Positions 1 to 42,727 of a DNA stretch of 64,000 nt are shown here, piece by piece. Source of the stretch: Monoplex corrugatus (Eukaryota; Mollusca; Gastropoda; Littorinimorpha; Ranellidae); assembly GCA_030674185.1 (NCBI GenBank), contig JAPXFY010000023.1:18943765-19007764 (forward strand). The letters are read 5' to 3'. A program made the translations under genes and the position numbers. The notes beneath the pieces are model-generated. The model worked only from the letters and a program-made list of their open reading frames with translations. It was not told the origin of the DNA and searched no databases. How positions within the stretch are numbered: the stretch's first letter is position 1; each line of letters begins with the position of its first letter.

Positions 1-290
1 AAGAGATCAGACAGACGGTTGGAACAACACCAGTCATCCATGACATCGCACAACAACGGATCAGAACAGCTGACCAGGACATCGGTCAATCAGATCGACC
101 TTAGAACTCACATCAGACGCTCAGGCTTCAGAGCTAGAGGATGACCATGGAGGTGCTGGGTGGACGAGTGGTGGACGTGCTCTATATCGACTAACATGGA
201 CACTGCACAAGTGTCCCCCTCTACCTGCAGGACATCAGCTTATCTCCCCGAGACTCCTCACGACAGGAGTGGACGGAAAAAGTCAAGTAA
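1..290 (+). mobile_element. LINE 3' end remnant (RTE-like C-terminus)
   Basis: The broken frame GTTPVIHDIAQQRIRTA resembles the VGATPILQHIKHMRIKW segment at 13.15 kb. The end at about 230-285 (TSAYLPETPHDRSGRKK) matches the C-terminus LYLPATPTGTSGRKK of the LINE fragment at 13.4 kb. Several stops and frame changes show decay. It is cut off by the window start. Confidence 0.6.
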
Positions 291-363
291 GCAGAACAAC
301 ATGAATCATTCCCTTGACATGATGAACAGGAAGGAGTTTTTCACAGCGTACACCAAACCTCTG

Positions 364-590
364 TCTCATTCTGACCTTTCTGAACCAATAGTTCAGCCAT
401 ACACTGCATCCTTTTCTCATTCTGACCTTTCTGAACCAACAGGTCAGCCATACACTGCATCCTTTTCTCATTCTGACCTTTCTGAACCAACAGGTCAGCC
501 ATACACTGCATCCTTTTCTCATTCTGACCTTTCTGAACCAACAGGTCAGCCATACACTGCATCCTTTTCTCATTCTGACCTTTCTGAACA
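364..590. repeat. 51-bp minisatellite, about 4.5 copies
   Basis: Unit TCTCATTCTGACCTTTCTGA... recurs at 364, 415, 466, 517 and 568, a period of exactly 51 bp. Because 51 is a multiple of three, both strands stay open (for example SHSDLSEPTGQPYTASF repeated). No sign of a real gene. Confidence 0.9.
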
Positions 591-697
591 AAAAGATAAT
601 GACAGCTAACCAGCAACACATAATCCCTAACCCACCCACAAACATTTTTTGCACACGTCCAAAAAAAACCATGAATATTCAGAATATAGCCACATTT

Positions 698-922
698 ACC
701 CTTCGACTTCCTCACCCTATCCATCAGCTTCCTGCATTAATTAGCCAAGATTGCAAAGCAACACCTTAACCCTTTCACCCCCTCACCTCATTCACAGCTG
801 GTGGACAGAGTGAGAGAGTGTAAGGATCAAGTTTTTGCAGAAAGCTGGTGGACAGGGTGATGGACTCAAAGGACTTCAGTTTTTGCAGCTGATGGATAGG
901 GTGAGAGAGTGAAAGGAATAGA
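698..922. repeat. TTAA family A element, degenerate
   Basis: Contains CTATCCATCAGCTTCCTGCA, CCTTAACCCTTTCACCCCCT and several GGTGGACAGGGTGA / GTTTTTGCAG blocks typical of family A, but the central palindrome is broken. Confidence 0.65.
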
Positions 923-1210
923 AATTGAGTATTTCAACACCATTTAGCATTTGGATTGCATCATAAAAGTATTCCACTTTCAAACATCTCAGATGATTAG
1001 GGTCACATGGGTAATACAATATTCTACAGTATGCGAGTTACTCAATGCCCAAAATAGTCAATGTACCTGATATTCTATTATTCTCGCAGCACGTTAAAAT
1101 GTTCAATATTGTAAACACTACTCTGACCATTCTTTTCATTGACAAAAGTGACCTATAATATGGACACATGGAACGTTACAATTGTTTGGTCTATGTATAT
1201 GTTTTTCTTC
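923..1210. other. No recognised feature
   Basis: AT-rich unique-looking sequence; no coding frame, repeat or RNA gene seen. Confidence 0.5.
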
Positions 1211-1212
1211 TT

Positions 1213-1406
1213 TCAACCCCTTGACTCCCCGCACCCTATCCACCAACTGCAAAAACTTAACCCTTCGACTTCCTCACCCTATCCATCAGCTTCCTGCAGG
1301 AAGCTGGTGGATAGGGTGAGGAAGTCAAAGGGTTAAGTTTTTGCTTTGCTAGCATGGTTGGCAATGCAAGATGCTGGTGGGCAGGGTGCAAGAGTCAAAG
1401 AGTTAA
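1213..1406. repeat. TTAA family A element, full
   Basis: Order: CCCCTTGACTCCC - CACCCTATCCACCAACTGC - AAAAACTTAACCC - inner palindrome around CTTCCTGCAGGAAG at about 1290-1303 - GGGTTAAGTTTTTGC - GCTAGCATGGTTGGCAATGC - AGTCAAAGAGTTAA. This is the typical nested palindrome bounded by TTAA. Confidence 0.9.
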
Positions 1407-1497
1407 ATATAGTTAGTGTGCTCAACAATCTGAGCACACCAGTGTTCAAATAATAATTATGACAGTCACATTTAGCAACCTCAGCATGCTGCAAGGA

Positions 1498-1498
<1 letters not shown>

Positions 1499-1580
<82 letters not shown>
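1499..1580. repeat. (CA)n microsatellite
   Basis: About 40 uninterrupted CA units. Confidence 0.98.
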
Positions 1581-1581
<1 letters not shown>

Positions 1582-1639
1582 TATGTCCAGCAGCGTAACC
1601 AAACCCTGTCTGATGTTAGCAGAAAAATCTCATCTAAAG

Positions 1640-2021
1640 TATAAGAAATCAAAATGTATTAAAAAGAAATAATATATAAATAAAACTAAGTCTACAAATC
1701 ATAGCAAAATAAAAAAAATAAATAACCTGTGTAATAAACTCATATAAAGCCTGTCTCGATCAACAAAGGAGGCAAATGTGGTTTACAAGAATTCCTTGGA
1801 AAAAAGCAAACACGTACACAGCAACAAAATCAAAAACAACTACAAAAACAAACCAAAAAACAAAAAATCGGCAATATATGCAAAATGAAAACAAAAAAAC
1901 CAAAAAAACCACACTCCCCAACAACAAAAAAACACTAAAACAAAACAAAACAAAACAAAAAACATACCTCCCACAGTATGAAAACACTACCAAAAAAAAA
2001 ACCCAAACACATACAAAAATT
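1640..2021. other. A-rich low-complexity stretch
   Basis: A-rich sequence with CAAAA/AAAAC tracts; open frames here (Lys/Thr-rich) reflect composition only. Confidence 0.6.
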
Positions 2022-2214
2022 AATCCTTTGAATCCCGCACCCTATCCACTGACTGTTCAACCTTAACCCTTTGACTCCCTCACTCTGTAACCCTTTGACT
2101 CCCTCCAGGAAGCTGGTGATAGGGTGCGGGAGTCAAAGCGTAAAGCTTTTGTTTTGCTAGCATAATTGACAATGCAGGATGCTGGTGGACAGGGTGCGGG
2201 AGTGAAAGGATTAA
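2022..2214. repeat. TTAA family A element
   Basis: TTTGAATCCCGCACCCTATCC on the left, TTAACCCTTTGACTCCC in the middle with an extra partial unit, then AGTGAAAGGATTAA on the right. The core palindrome is shortened. Confidence 0.85.
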
Positions 2215-2729
2215 TGGGATAACACCCAACAACCAGGACAGCAGGATTTGCATAGAAGCATGCGCACACATATGGATAAAGCAAGCGCACACGTATGGAT
2301 AACACAAAGATAGATAAAAAAAAAAAAATTAAAAAAAAAAATGATGCATACTGTTGTGGTCAGAACAGTCTATAAGATGAACAATGATCCTATTCTGTCT
2401 CTTGTGATAATGGCGACTTACACAACGCACAATGCACGACCCAAACAGTCCAGCCACACCTGCACTCACACTCTTCTGACGGCAGTTTAACGTGCCTTCT
2501 TCTTATAACTTTACATGGAAAAAGGGGCTGTATGTATTATTAAACACTTTCTTTACCACTTTTCTGCTCTTGGGCTGTAACAATGTATCTGCATTTACTC
2601 TACTTGACAATGCGCTACCTGGGTAGTCTGTTTCTTGTCAAAAAGAAGAAAAGCAGCGGAGGGGTTAATGTCATCTACAGTATATCGTGACGTATAGTCT
2701 ATAGAAATCTGGGTGCACAAATAACACAG

Positions 2730-2767
2730 GTGTGTGTGTGTGTGTGTGTGTCTGTGTGTGTCTGTGT

Positions 2768-2821
<54 letters not shown>

Positions 2822-2853
2822 GTGTGTGTGTATGTGTGTGTGTGTGTGTGTGT

Positions 2854-2937
<84 letters not shown>
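2730..2937. repeat. (GT)n microsatellite
   Basis: About 200 bp of GT units with a few TCTG and TATG interruptions. Confidence 0.98.
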
Positions 2938-2938
<1 letters not shown>

Positions 2939-3224
2939 GTCACATCAGTTCCCTTGCATACAATACATACCATCATTCCACATTTTCAACATAGAAATAA
3001 AACATCACATCTTCCCTAACTCTACGGCAATACTGACAAACTCTTCTTTGGCAGGTTCAGAGGGGGTGGGGGGGGGGAGATGTGGGAGGGGGAATGTGGG
3101 GAGGGGATGGGGCTTGATGACAAAATCTGCAATTACAACTCAAATTCAAAGCGACTGCCTCTTTACCCCGAACATCAGAGCTTTGAAAGTCACAGAACCG
3201 TTCATTATTGCTCGTTTCACTGAA

Positions 3225-4096
3225 TTAACCCTTTCACCCACACACCCTATTTGCAAGCTGCAAAATCTTAACTCTCTCGCTACAAGCATCGGGATTTACC
3301 GATCATGTCTCAACAACGCTTGTCTACGAGCGTCAGAGAAATCCAACTTGAGTTTTGAAAATTCGCGAGGCTGTCAGTATTTCCGTTAACCGAAAGTAAT
3401 AGCCAGAAATAGATTCTTCAGTCATTCCTAGCCTCGTTTCAGGCCATGAGGTCACTGTACTACACAGTTGGTGTGTAGACAGTGCAACGTTCACGACCCA
3501 CTATTTCCACAGTGAAGCAGATGACAGAAAAGCAAATGGCTGAACAATACTCAACAACTCGGCACTGTTCAACATGATCTCTTCCTTCAGTGCATGTGGG
3601 GTGTATGAACTGTTGTATTGACCTGACTGTGTATTCTGTAAGGCATTTTTCACCTGAAAATTTCTCTAATTTTACTTGTACCGTTACTCAGCAACCATGA
3701 AGGTTAGACAGTTGAAATTTCAGCATGTTGTACACCAATCTTTTAATATATGACTTGCCAAATTTCAAAACTCTCTGTTTTCATTTATTTGTAAGAGAAT
3801 TTTTCTCATGACCTATACAAATGGTGCGTACCAAGGGGACGGCAAGGGGCATAATCGTACGTAGCGAGTGACTTAAGCCTTTGACTCCCTCACCCCATCT
3901 ACCAGCTTCTTGCAGGAAGCTGGTGGATACGGTGAGGGAGTGAAAGGGTTTAGTTTTTGCTTTGTTACCATGTCTGTCGATGCAGGATGCTGGTGGATAG
4001 GGAGTGAGGAAGTCAAAGGGTTAAGTTTTTGCCTTGTTATCATTTCTGTCGATGCAGGATGCTGGTGGATAGGGAGTGAGGAAGTCAAAGGGTTAA
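3225..4096. repeat. TTAA family A element, split by family E
   Basis: The left part (3225-3267: TTAACCCTTTCACCC...GCAAAATC) and the right part from 3873 (GCCTTTGACTCCCTCACC...) together make a family A element. The inner TTAA of family A is the site occupied by element E at 3268-3876. The right half has two extra tandem half-units. Confidence 0.8.
3268..3876. mobile_element. TTAA-flanked MITE, family E
   Basis: Left end TTAACTCTCTCGCTAC, right end GTAGCGAGTGACTTAA, an imperfect terminal inverted repeat directly inside TTAA. The subterminal right side (CGTACC-AAGGGGAC-GGCAAGGGG) resembles the right end of the piggyBac-like element at 10.2 kb. No coding capacity. It sits in the inner TTAA of a family A element. 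Confidence 0.7.
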
Positions 4097-4268
4097 CGAC
4101 AACAACAAAAACATCAGCCTTACTCATTAATAAACACATGGTGAGCTTTTTATACTGTCGCATTATGAATTCTATTATTGACAGAGTTGTTTCCCTTAGT
4201 AGTGCTGCCCATTCTAAGGCCTCTGAAACCATGGAAATGAGTTATGATGGTTACAATTTTGATGAGGG

Positions 4269-4455
4269 TTAACCTTTTGACTCCTGCACCCTACCCACCA
4301 ACTGCAAAAACTTAACTCTTTGATTCCCTCACTCTATTCACCAGCTTCCGGCAAGAAGCTGTTGGATAGGGTGAAGAAATCAAGTAAGTTTTTGCTTTGC
4401 TAGCATGGTTGACAATGCAGGATGCTGGTGGACAGGGTGCAGGAGTCAAAGGTCT
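4269..4455. repeat. TTAA family A element
   Basis: TTAACCTTTTGACTCCTGC left, AGCTTCCGGCAAGAAGCT centre, GCTAGCATGGTTGACAATGC and GGAGTCAAAGG right. The right TTAA is mutated. Confidence 0.8.
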
Positions 4456-5026
4456 ACAGACTACTTTCACCTTTCAAACAAATCTAACAGATCATGATCA
4501 CTCCAACTGCCACATTCAAACAGAAAATGGGTTGTGACTTTTAATGACAGCCTTGATAATTTTGGACCTACGTTACATGGTATACGTGCCATAACCCGTA
4601 GAAAATCTTTCACTGTGGCCTTGTTTTCAGCAGACTGAGATTACTAGATGAAGACTGAAACATGCACAGGTTAAAAAAAAAGAGAAACCCTTGTGATGTT
4701 TTCATCCACAGACAAATCATGACATACAACAGATCAATTGGAATTATCTTTCATTTTGTTTCAAAAAGGACATGCAAAAAGAAAGAAAAAAAAAGCACAA
4801 GCAATGGAGAAAAAATCCTGCATGAACTTTTCACAAAAAGAAGATGAAATCAGAAGCGAGGCACATCCATGAAGACATATCCATGACAATATTATCGACT
4901 GACACATTCATCAATACTATCAATTTGTGCCCTTGTTTTTCTACAACTATGATACAAAAAACAAACAAAAAAAGAAAAGGTTGAAAAGTTACTGTTCCCG
5001 GAATTGCCAAAAGTGATGGTCCACAA
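4456..5026. other. No recognised feature
   Basis: AT-rich unique-looking sequence 3' of the chimaerin gene. No gene or repeat recognised. Confidence 0.5.
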
Positions 5027-6437
5027 GTCTCTATGACGCCACCCCCTCCCTTCACCCTCCTATCGTTTCTATGACGCCACCCCTCCCTTCACCCCTATTT
5101 CATGACCACACCTCCTCACCTCTTCTTTCTATGACGCCACACCCCCTCCCTTCACCCTCCTATCATTTCTATGACGCCACACCCCCTCCCTTCACCCTCC
5201 TATCTTTCTATGACGCCACACCCCCTCCCTTCACCCTCCTATCTTTTCTATGACGCCACCCCCTCCCTTCACCCTCCTATCTTTTCTATGACGCCACCCC
5301 CCTCCCTTCACCCTCCTATTGTTTCTATGACGCCACACCCCCTCCCTTCACCTTCCTATCGTTTCTATGACGCCACACCCCCTCCCTTCACCCTCCTATC
5401 GTTTCTATGACGCCACACCCCCTCCCTTCACCCTCCTATGTTTCTATGACGCCACACCCCCTCCCTTCACCCTCCTATCGTTTCTATGACGCCACCCCCC
5501 TCCCTTCACCCTCCTATTGTTTCTATGACGCCACCCCCCTCCCTTCACCCTCCTATTGTTTCTATGACGCCACACCCCCTCCCTTCACCCTCCTATCTTT
5601 CTATGACGCCACCCCCCTCCCTTCACCCTCCTATCTTTTCTATGACGCCACACCCCCTCCCTTCACCCTCCTATCTTTCTATGACGCCACACCCCCTCCC
5701 TTCACCCTCCTATCGTTTCTATGACGCCACACCCCCTCCCTTCACCCTCCTATCGTTTTCTATGACGCCACACCCCCCCCTCACCCATCTCACCCACCCC
5801 TCCTATCTTTTTCTATGACGCCACCCCCCCTCCCTTCACCCTCCTATTGTTTCTATGACGCCACACCCCCTCCCTTCACCTTCCTATCGTTTCTATGACG
5901 CCACACCCCCTCCCTTCACCCTCCTATCGTTTCTATGACGCCACACCCCCTCCCTTCACCCTCCTATTGTTTCTATGACGCCACACCCCCTCCCTTCACC
6001 CTCCTATCGTTTCTATGACGCCACCCCCTCCCTTCACCCTCCTATCGTTTCTATGACGCCACCCCCCCTCCCTTCACCCTCCTATTGTTTCTATGACGCC
6101 ACACCCCCTCCCTTCACCCTCCTATCATTTCTATGACGCCACCCCCTCCCTTCACCCTCCTATCATTTCTATGACGCCACCCCCTCCCTTCACCCTCCTA
6201 TCGTTTCTATGACGCCACAGCCCCTCCCTTCACCCTCCTATTGTTTCTATGACGCCACCCCCCCTCCCTTCACCCTCCTATCATTTCTATGACGCCACCC
6301 CCTCCCTTCACCCTCCTATCGTTTCTATGACGCCACACCCCCTCCCTTCACCCTCCTATCGTTTCTATGACGCCACACCCCCTCCCTTCACCCTCCTATC
6401 ATTTCTATGACGCCACCCCCTCCCTTCACCCTCCTAT
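5027..6437. repeat. 40-bp minisatellite, about 35 copies, pyrimidine-rich
   Basis: Unit TTTCTATGACGCCAC followed by ACCCCCTCCCTTCACCCTCC. Units differ mainly by C-run length and TATCG/TATTG/TATCA endings. The + strand is almost purely pyrimidine between TATGACG blocks. It lies just 3' of the chimaerin stop in gene direction, so part may be in the 3' UTR or beyond it. Confidence 0.95.
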
Positions 6438-6505
6438 CTCGAGAGAGATCCTGACTCTCTCATAAACAATAAGAACAAAATGTACTCATTCAAACATTAT
6501 GCTGA

Positions 6506-6506
<1 letters not shown>

Positions 6507-6566
<60 letters not shown>
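6507..6566. repeat. (TC)n microsatellite
   Basis: About 30 CT units with one CC interruption. Confidence 0.95.
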
Positions 6567-6569
<3 letters not shown>

Positions 6570-6827
6570 ATATTCCATAAACCCCACTACTTTCCACACT
6601 GTTGTAACATTAAACCTTTGTCTGCACAGCTTTTTGAGAGGATGTTGGACAATTCTGTAAAGTCTCGCATCAAAACCTATTTGGACGACTGTTAGGAGTG
6701 TGAAACCATCTTGAAAACACCCAATACCAAGCCACTGATACGGGAGGGTGTAGAGGCGGATGCAGGGCACAGAGAAACATCTTCAACAGCCCAACCACAA
6801 GCAACCATCACAAAATTCTGATCCCAG

Positions 6828-6885
6828 CCATCCCCCCCCCCCCTCCCCAAACCCATGTCCCCCCCCCCCCCCCCTTCTCCCTCTC
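6828..6885. repeat. Poly-C tracts
   Basis: Two C homopolymers (about 12 and 15 bases) separated by CTCCCCAAACCCATGTC. This lies just 3' of the chimaerin stop codon. Confidence 0.9.
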
Positions 6886-6987
6886 TCTCACGCCCGCAAT
6901 TCCCACTGTATAAGCAGTAATACGATAGTCACACAATAATACATTTGTTGAACATTCACACCACAGCAAATGGACGCCACGTCAGGG

Positions 6988-37551
<30,564 letters not shown>

Positions 37552-37799
37552 GGTTTTACTAATCGCTTTCACTTCCAAAATGTCCATGGAAAACGCTGTC
37601 ACTTTTCAAACTGTGAAAAAAGTCTGTATTATTTCGCTTGTAAAAGAGGTTTCATTTTCAAATGGAACCTGCCTGAAACAAAAGCACAGGAATTCACAAA
37701 TACCAAGTCGATTTCACAATCTGGAAATCTAAGACTTCCCTAAATAAGCTGCTTTGAAATTGTGCAAATCAATAACTCTCTGAGTCTCTCTCTCTCTCA

Positions 37800-37831
37800 A
37801 ACACACACACACACACACACAACACCACACA

Positions 37832-37865
<34 letters not shown>

Positions 37866-37940
37866 CACACACACACACACACACACAACACATACACACA
37901 CACAACACAACACACACACACAACACACACACACACACCA
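37800..37940. repeat. (CA)n microsatellite
   Basis: CA tract with AACA/ACC interruptions, about 200 bp upstream of the likely chimaerin start. Confidence 0.95.
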
Positions 37941-37944
37941 CAAA

Positions 37945-38895
37945 CATTAATCGAAATTTCATTTTCAAATGAAACAATCAAAAGAAAACAGTCAAAACGA
38001 TGTCTACTAAAAAAAAAAAAAAAAAAAAACTACCGTTAAGAAACAAAATTCATGAAAACTCCAAACTCTCAAATGAAATATGTCAGTCAAAACAAACAAA
38101 TTCCTCACATCAACACTAATATTTATAACCAATGCGACAATACTGCAACAACCCAAGACCATACACAGCAACCTGTCTCTCAACACAAATACTAAGTCAG
38201 TGCAAATCCCAGTGCACAGCAGCTCAAATGAGTGTAAAATATTGCAAGACATATAACACCCATGGTAGTCGGTCAATCTCTAATCTCTGCATGAAATGTC
38301 TATAGAACTTTACTTCATTTTTTAGTTATTCTCCATGGCATGTATTTACACATGATCACTCACGAGTGTTTAAGATTAACACAAGCATGTGTCTAAAGCA
38401 CAATAGTCTTTCAAGACCCTTCCTAACTGAACAGTACTGCAATGACTGATCAAACTTGTCTAAGCTGCGACCGACACATGTACACATGTTATTTATGTGG
38501 ATGTTGTCACATCATTAGAATGTACAGTTACATCCTTCCAGGAACTGTTATCACGATGTGAACACTCCCTCAACGGTCATGCGTCTCTTGTCTACGTTAC
38601 TACTTCAAAACAACCGTCAATGCCTATGTCATAGACCCCGATTTTACACTGATAATCAGATCTGTAGTTTGCTGGATCATAAAACACAAAGGTTATCTAA
38701 GTACAGCCTTACTCCCCGCATCAATGCTGTAATCTGTCAACGGCCATACGTTTTTGTCCACTTCAAACCATAACCTTGTGAGATTTTGGATAATACAGCG
38801 AAAGGTCTGCATGCTCACTGTATACTGTATTTTACCAACAGAAAATAATAGTATCCCAGTATTCAGATCACGGAGGGCATGCAGCAAAAATCTTA
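37945..38895. other. Upstream region of the chimaerin gene; no gene recognised
   Basis: AT-rich sequence with an A-run at 38010-38029. A promoter and further 5' exons may lie here, but nothing can be demonstrated from the sequence alone. Confidence 0.4.
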
Positions 38896-39097
38896 TTAAC
38901 CCTCTGACTCCCACACCCTATCCACCAACTGCAAAAAATTAACCATTTGACTCCCCTCACCCCATCCACTTGCAAGAAGCTGGTGGACAGGATGAGGGCA
39001 GTCAGTTAATCATACTTAATGTTTTACTTTGCTAGCATGGTTGACCATGCAGGATGCTGGGTGGACAGGGTGCGGAAGTCAAAGGTCAAAGGGTTAA
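38896..39097. repeat. TTAA family A element
   Basis: TTAACCCTCTGACTCCCACA left, AAAATTAACCATTTGACTCC, ACTTGCAAGAAGCTGGTGGA centre, GCTAGCATGGTTGACC, and AGGTCAAAGGGTTAA right with a short duplicated AAAGGTC. Confidence 0.87.
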
Positions 39098-39409
39098 CAC
39101 AGCCTCCATCAGATGGTGCCACAAGGTGCACAGCCGACATTGGACTGAATTTCAGTTCACAGTAGACATGGTTAAAGATGAACACAAACTATACAAACAG
39201 ATATTCTACACTCTATCAACTTGTAAACTCTGCCTGTCAAGCATATTACTCAATCAAGCAACTGTCGAAAGCTAGGCCATACAGATGTCACTACAACCCA
39301 TGCATCACGTTCACAGGATTTTCCGTCCAATTCCCATTATCAAACTGCACTCAAAACACTATGTCATCACCCAGAGCTACAAATTATGGAAAGCAAATGA
39401 CATGCGAAC
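39098..39409. other. No recognised feature
   Basis: No gene or repeat recognised. Confidence 0.5.
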
Positions 39410-39517
39410 AGTTATGACGCACTGAGGCTAATGATATAAGCACCAGCGTGCATCACCATCCACGACAGTTATGACGCAGTTAATGATATAAGCACCAGCG
39501 TGCATCACCATCCACAA
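39410..39517. repeat. About 55-bp direct duplication
   Basis: CAGTTATGACGCA...TAATGATATAAGCACCAGCG-TGCATCACCATCCA present twice in tandem. Confidence 0.9.
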
Positions 39518-39807
39518 CACTTATCATGAGAATCCAAAGTCCTGAGTGCAAGACCTTTTGTGCATCCCACCACCGCTGTCAATGATGGCTGGTTGTCGGG
39601 TTTTTCCCCTTCACTCATGTGGGCCCGACTCTATTGTCTTCAACAAACAGATCAGTGACTCACTACCACTATAAGTATTACTTAGTAACCAATGTCTGTG
39701 AGGCCTGGCTGGCATCAACAACCAGTTCCTGCTTCATGATCTCACTGCATGGGTTGATGTTCAACTCCACGAAAACTTTGTGCATGCAACCTCCACTTCA
39801 CCTAGCT

Positions 39808-40014
39808 GTGAATGGGTACCTACCCTGATCACTGTGATTGGGTACCTACCCTGATCACTGTGAATGAGTACCTACCCTGATCACTTGTAAATGGGTACCT
39901 ACCCTGATCACTGTGAATGGGTACCTACCCTGATCACTGTGAATGGGTACCTACCCTGATCACTGTGAATGGGTACCTACCCTGATCACTGTGAATGGGT
40001 ACCTACCCTGATCA
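39808..40014. repeat. 26-bp minisatellite, about 8 copies
   Basis: TGAATGGGTACCTACCCTGA-TCACTG repeated with minor variants. It contains the palindrome GGGTACC(T)ACCC. Confidence 0.94.
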
Positions 40015-40020
40015 CAGTAT

Positions 40021-40291
40021 CATTATTTTTGTTTAAGAGTCCAACTGACAGCGTTGAGCCATATCAGGGCCATAATACATTTCAAAACGTCCACAATATC
40101 TCACCGGGGAAAAAATCTGGAAAAGAAATCTAACTGCACACATCAATGCGTGTGTGCACATGATCCAATGATAATATGATATGCCCCTCATGCTGAACAC
40201 TCCATCCACTTTATCACCAGGGGGTTAAAAAAAAACTGAATACAAATTTAGACATTATTTTACATGTGTATATAACACACACACACACACA

Positions 40292-40322
<31 letters not shown>

Positions 40323-40560
40323 CATATAATTGGAGCCAAAAATGCACTCAATATCAAGCCTAAGAGAAAGCATGTAAGGGTGTATAGAACATGAACAGGT
40401 GAATGGACCAGTCAGGCAGAATATGATAGGAAGAGATGACAAGAGTTCAAAGGAGCAAGGCAAGAAGCGAAAGAGAGTGACAGGAAAGACGAAATTTCTG
40501 GCACCGAACTTCCAGAACAACTGAAAAAGCCCTGGCACCCTGACCACAGCTGGATAAGAT
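40021..40560. mobile_element. R500 copy 5
   Basis: ATTATTTTTGTTTAAGAGTC (TTAA site intact, empty), CCATATCAGGGCCATAATAC, and the later GAATGGACCAGTCAGGCAG / GACAGGAAAGACGAAATTTC blocks. Interrupted by a CA tract at 40274-40324. Confidence 0.8.
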
Positions 40561-40814
40561 ACAGCAACGGTGGAGAGGTGATGAGTTGCCTATCATGAAA
40601 CTGGCCCCAACACCAAGGACCTCAAGGTCATGGGACAAATGTTCCCTAATCTCTGTCACCATCCAAATCTCACATCTTCATTTCAAGTCATTCAAGTATT
40701 TCCACATCCTCTATGGTGACAAAAATGAATTACGCTGCCAAGTCTGAGACATTTGAGAAACATGTATTATATGTTTTCATACTGTGTCTTTCTGAATGGC
40801 AGCAAACAAACCTT

Positions 40815-42510
40815 AGCTTAACATTGACCTGTAATCAGCTCTAAGCCTAACACTAACTACTACAACACTAACCTGGTAATCAGCACTAAGCCTAACACTA
40901 ACTACCACAACACTGACCCTGTAATCAGCACTAAGCCTAACACTAACTACCACAACACTGACCCTGTAATCAACACTAAGTCTAACACTAACTACTACAA
41001 CACTAACCTGGTAATCAACACTAAGCCTAACACTAACTACTACAACACTGACCTGGTAATCAGCACTAAGCCTTACAGTTACACTAACTACCACAACACT
41101 AACCTGGTAATCAGCCTGTAATCAGCACTAAGCCTAACAGTAACTACTACAACACTAACCTGGTAATCAGCACTAAGCCTGTAATCAGCACTAAGCCTGT
41201 AACCAGCACTAAACCTGTAATCAGCACTAAGCCTGTAATCAGCACTAAGCCTGTAATCAGCACTAAGCCTAACAGTAACTACTACAACACTAACCTGGTA
41301 ATCAGCACTAAGCCTGTAATCAGCACTAAGCCTAACAGTAACTACTACAACACTAACCTGGTAATCAGCACTAAGCCTTACACTAACTACTACAACACTG
41401 ACCTGGTAATCAGCACTAAGCCTTACACTAACTACTACAACACTAACCTGTAATCAGCACTAAGCCTTACACTAACTACTACAACACTGACCTGGTAATC
41501 AGCACTAAGCCTGTAATCAGCACTAAGCCTTACACTAACTACTACAACACTGACCTGGTAATCAGCACTAAGCCTTACACTAACTACTACAACACTAACC
41601 TGGTAATCAGCACTAAGCCTTACACTAACTACTACAACACTGACCTGGTAATCAGCACTAAGCCTAACACTAACTACTACAACACTAACCTGGTAATCAG
41701 CACAAAGCCTTACACTAACTACTACAACACTGACCTGGTAATCAGCACTACGCTTAACACTAACTACCACAACACAAACCTGGTAATCAGCACTAAGCCT
41801 GTAATCAGCACTAAGTCTAACACTAACTACTACAACACTGACCTGGTAATCAGCACTAAGCCTGTAATCAGCACTAAGCCTTACACTAACTACTACAACA
41901 CTAACCTGGTAATCAACACTAAGCCTAACACTAACTACCACAACACTAACCTGTAATCAGCACTAAGCCTTACACTAACTACTACAACACTAACCTGGCA
42001 ATCAGCACTGAGCCTAACACTAATTACTACAACACTAACCTGGTAATCAGCACTAAGCCTGTAATCAGCACTAAGCCTGTAAATCAGCACTAAGCCTAAC
42101 ACTAACTACTACAACATTAACCTGTATCAGCACTAAGCTGCAATCAGCACAAAGCCTAACACTAACTACTACAACACTAACCTGATAATCAGCACTAAGC
42201 CTGTAATCAGCACTAAGCCTGTAAATCAGCACTAAGCCTAACACTAACTACTACAACATTAACCTGGTAATCAGCACTAAGCCTGTAATCAGCACCAAGC
42301 CTGTAATCAGCACTAAGCCTGTAATCAGCACTAAGCCTGTAATCAGCACTAAGCCTAACACTAACTACTACAACACTAACCTGGTAATCAGCACTAAGCC
42401 TGTAATCAGCACTAAGCCTGTAATCAGCACAAAGCCCAACACTAACTACTACAACACTAACCCCGTAATCAGCACAAAGCCTAACAGTAACACTAATTAC
42501 TACTCTAAAC
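40815..42510. repeat. About 45-bp minisatellite, about 38 units, with an 18-bp sub-repeat
   Basis: Unit CAGCACTAAGCCTAACACTA then ACTACTACAACACTAACCTG-GTAAT. In places only the sub-unit CTGTAATCAGCACTAAGC is repeated (for example 41165-41270 and 42285-42350), giving a two-level structure. Confidence 0.95.
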
Positions 42511-42727
42511 ACATTCATTAGGAAATCAGTTATTTCCCTGGCCTTTCACTGGAACTAATAAAAGCAAAGATTATCACTCTGCCTTCATGTTGAAGATCAC
42601 TTCTGCTTCAGAGGCTTAGGAAATCTGTCGGATAATTGCTGGTGGATTTGGGTGGAGTGCATATGGAGCTGTCCAAGCACGGTGAATGCCTCTTGAAACA
42701 ACTCCAATAACCAATCATTTTACTGTC

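Noticed and set aside
160..609. 149-residue frame with 17-residue repeats
   Set aside because: The start of the frame is a LINE remnant and the rest a 51-bp minisatellite; it begins at a non-ATG codon.
38000..38895. A promoter for the chimaerin gene
   Set aside because: The region is a plausible location but no element can be identified by eye; listed only as an upstream region.
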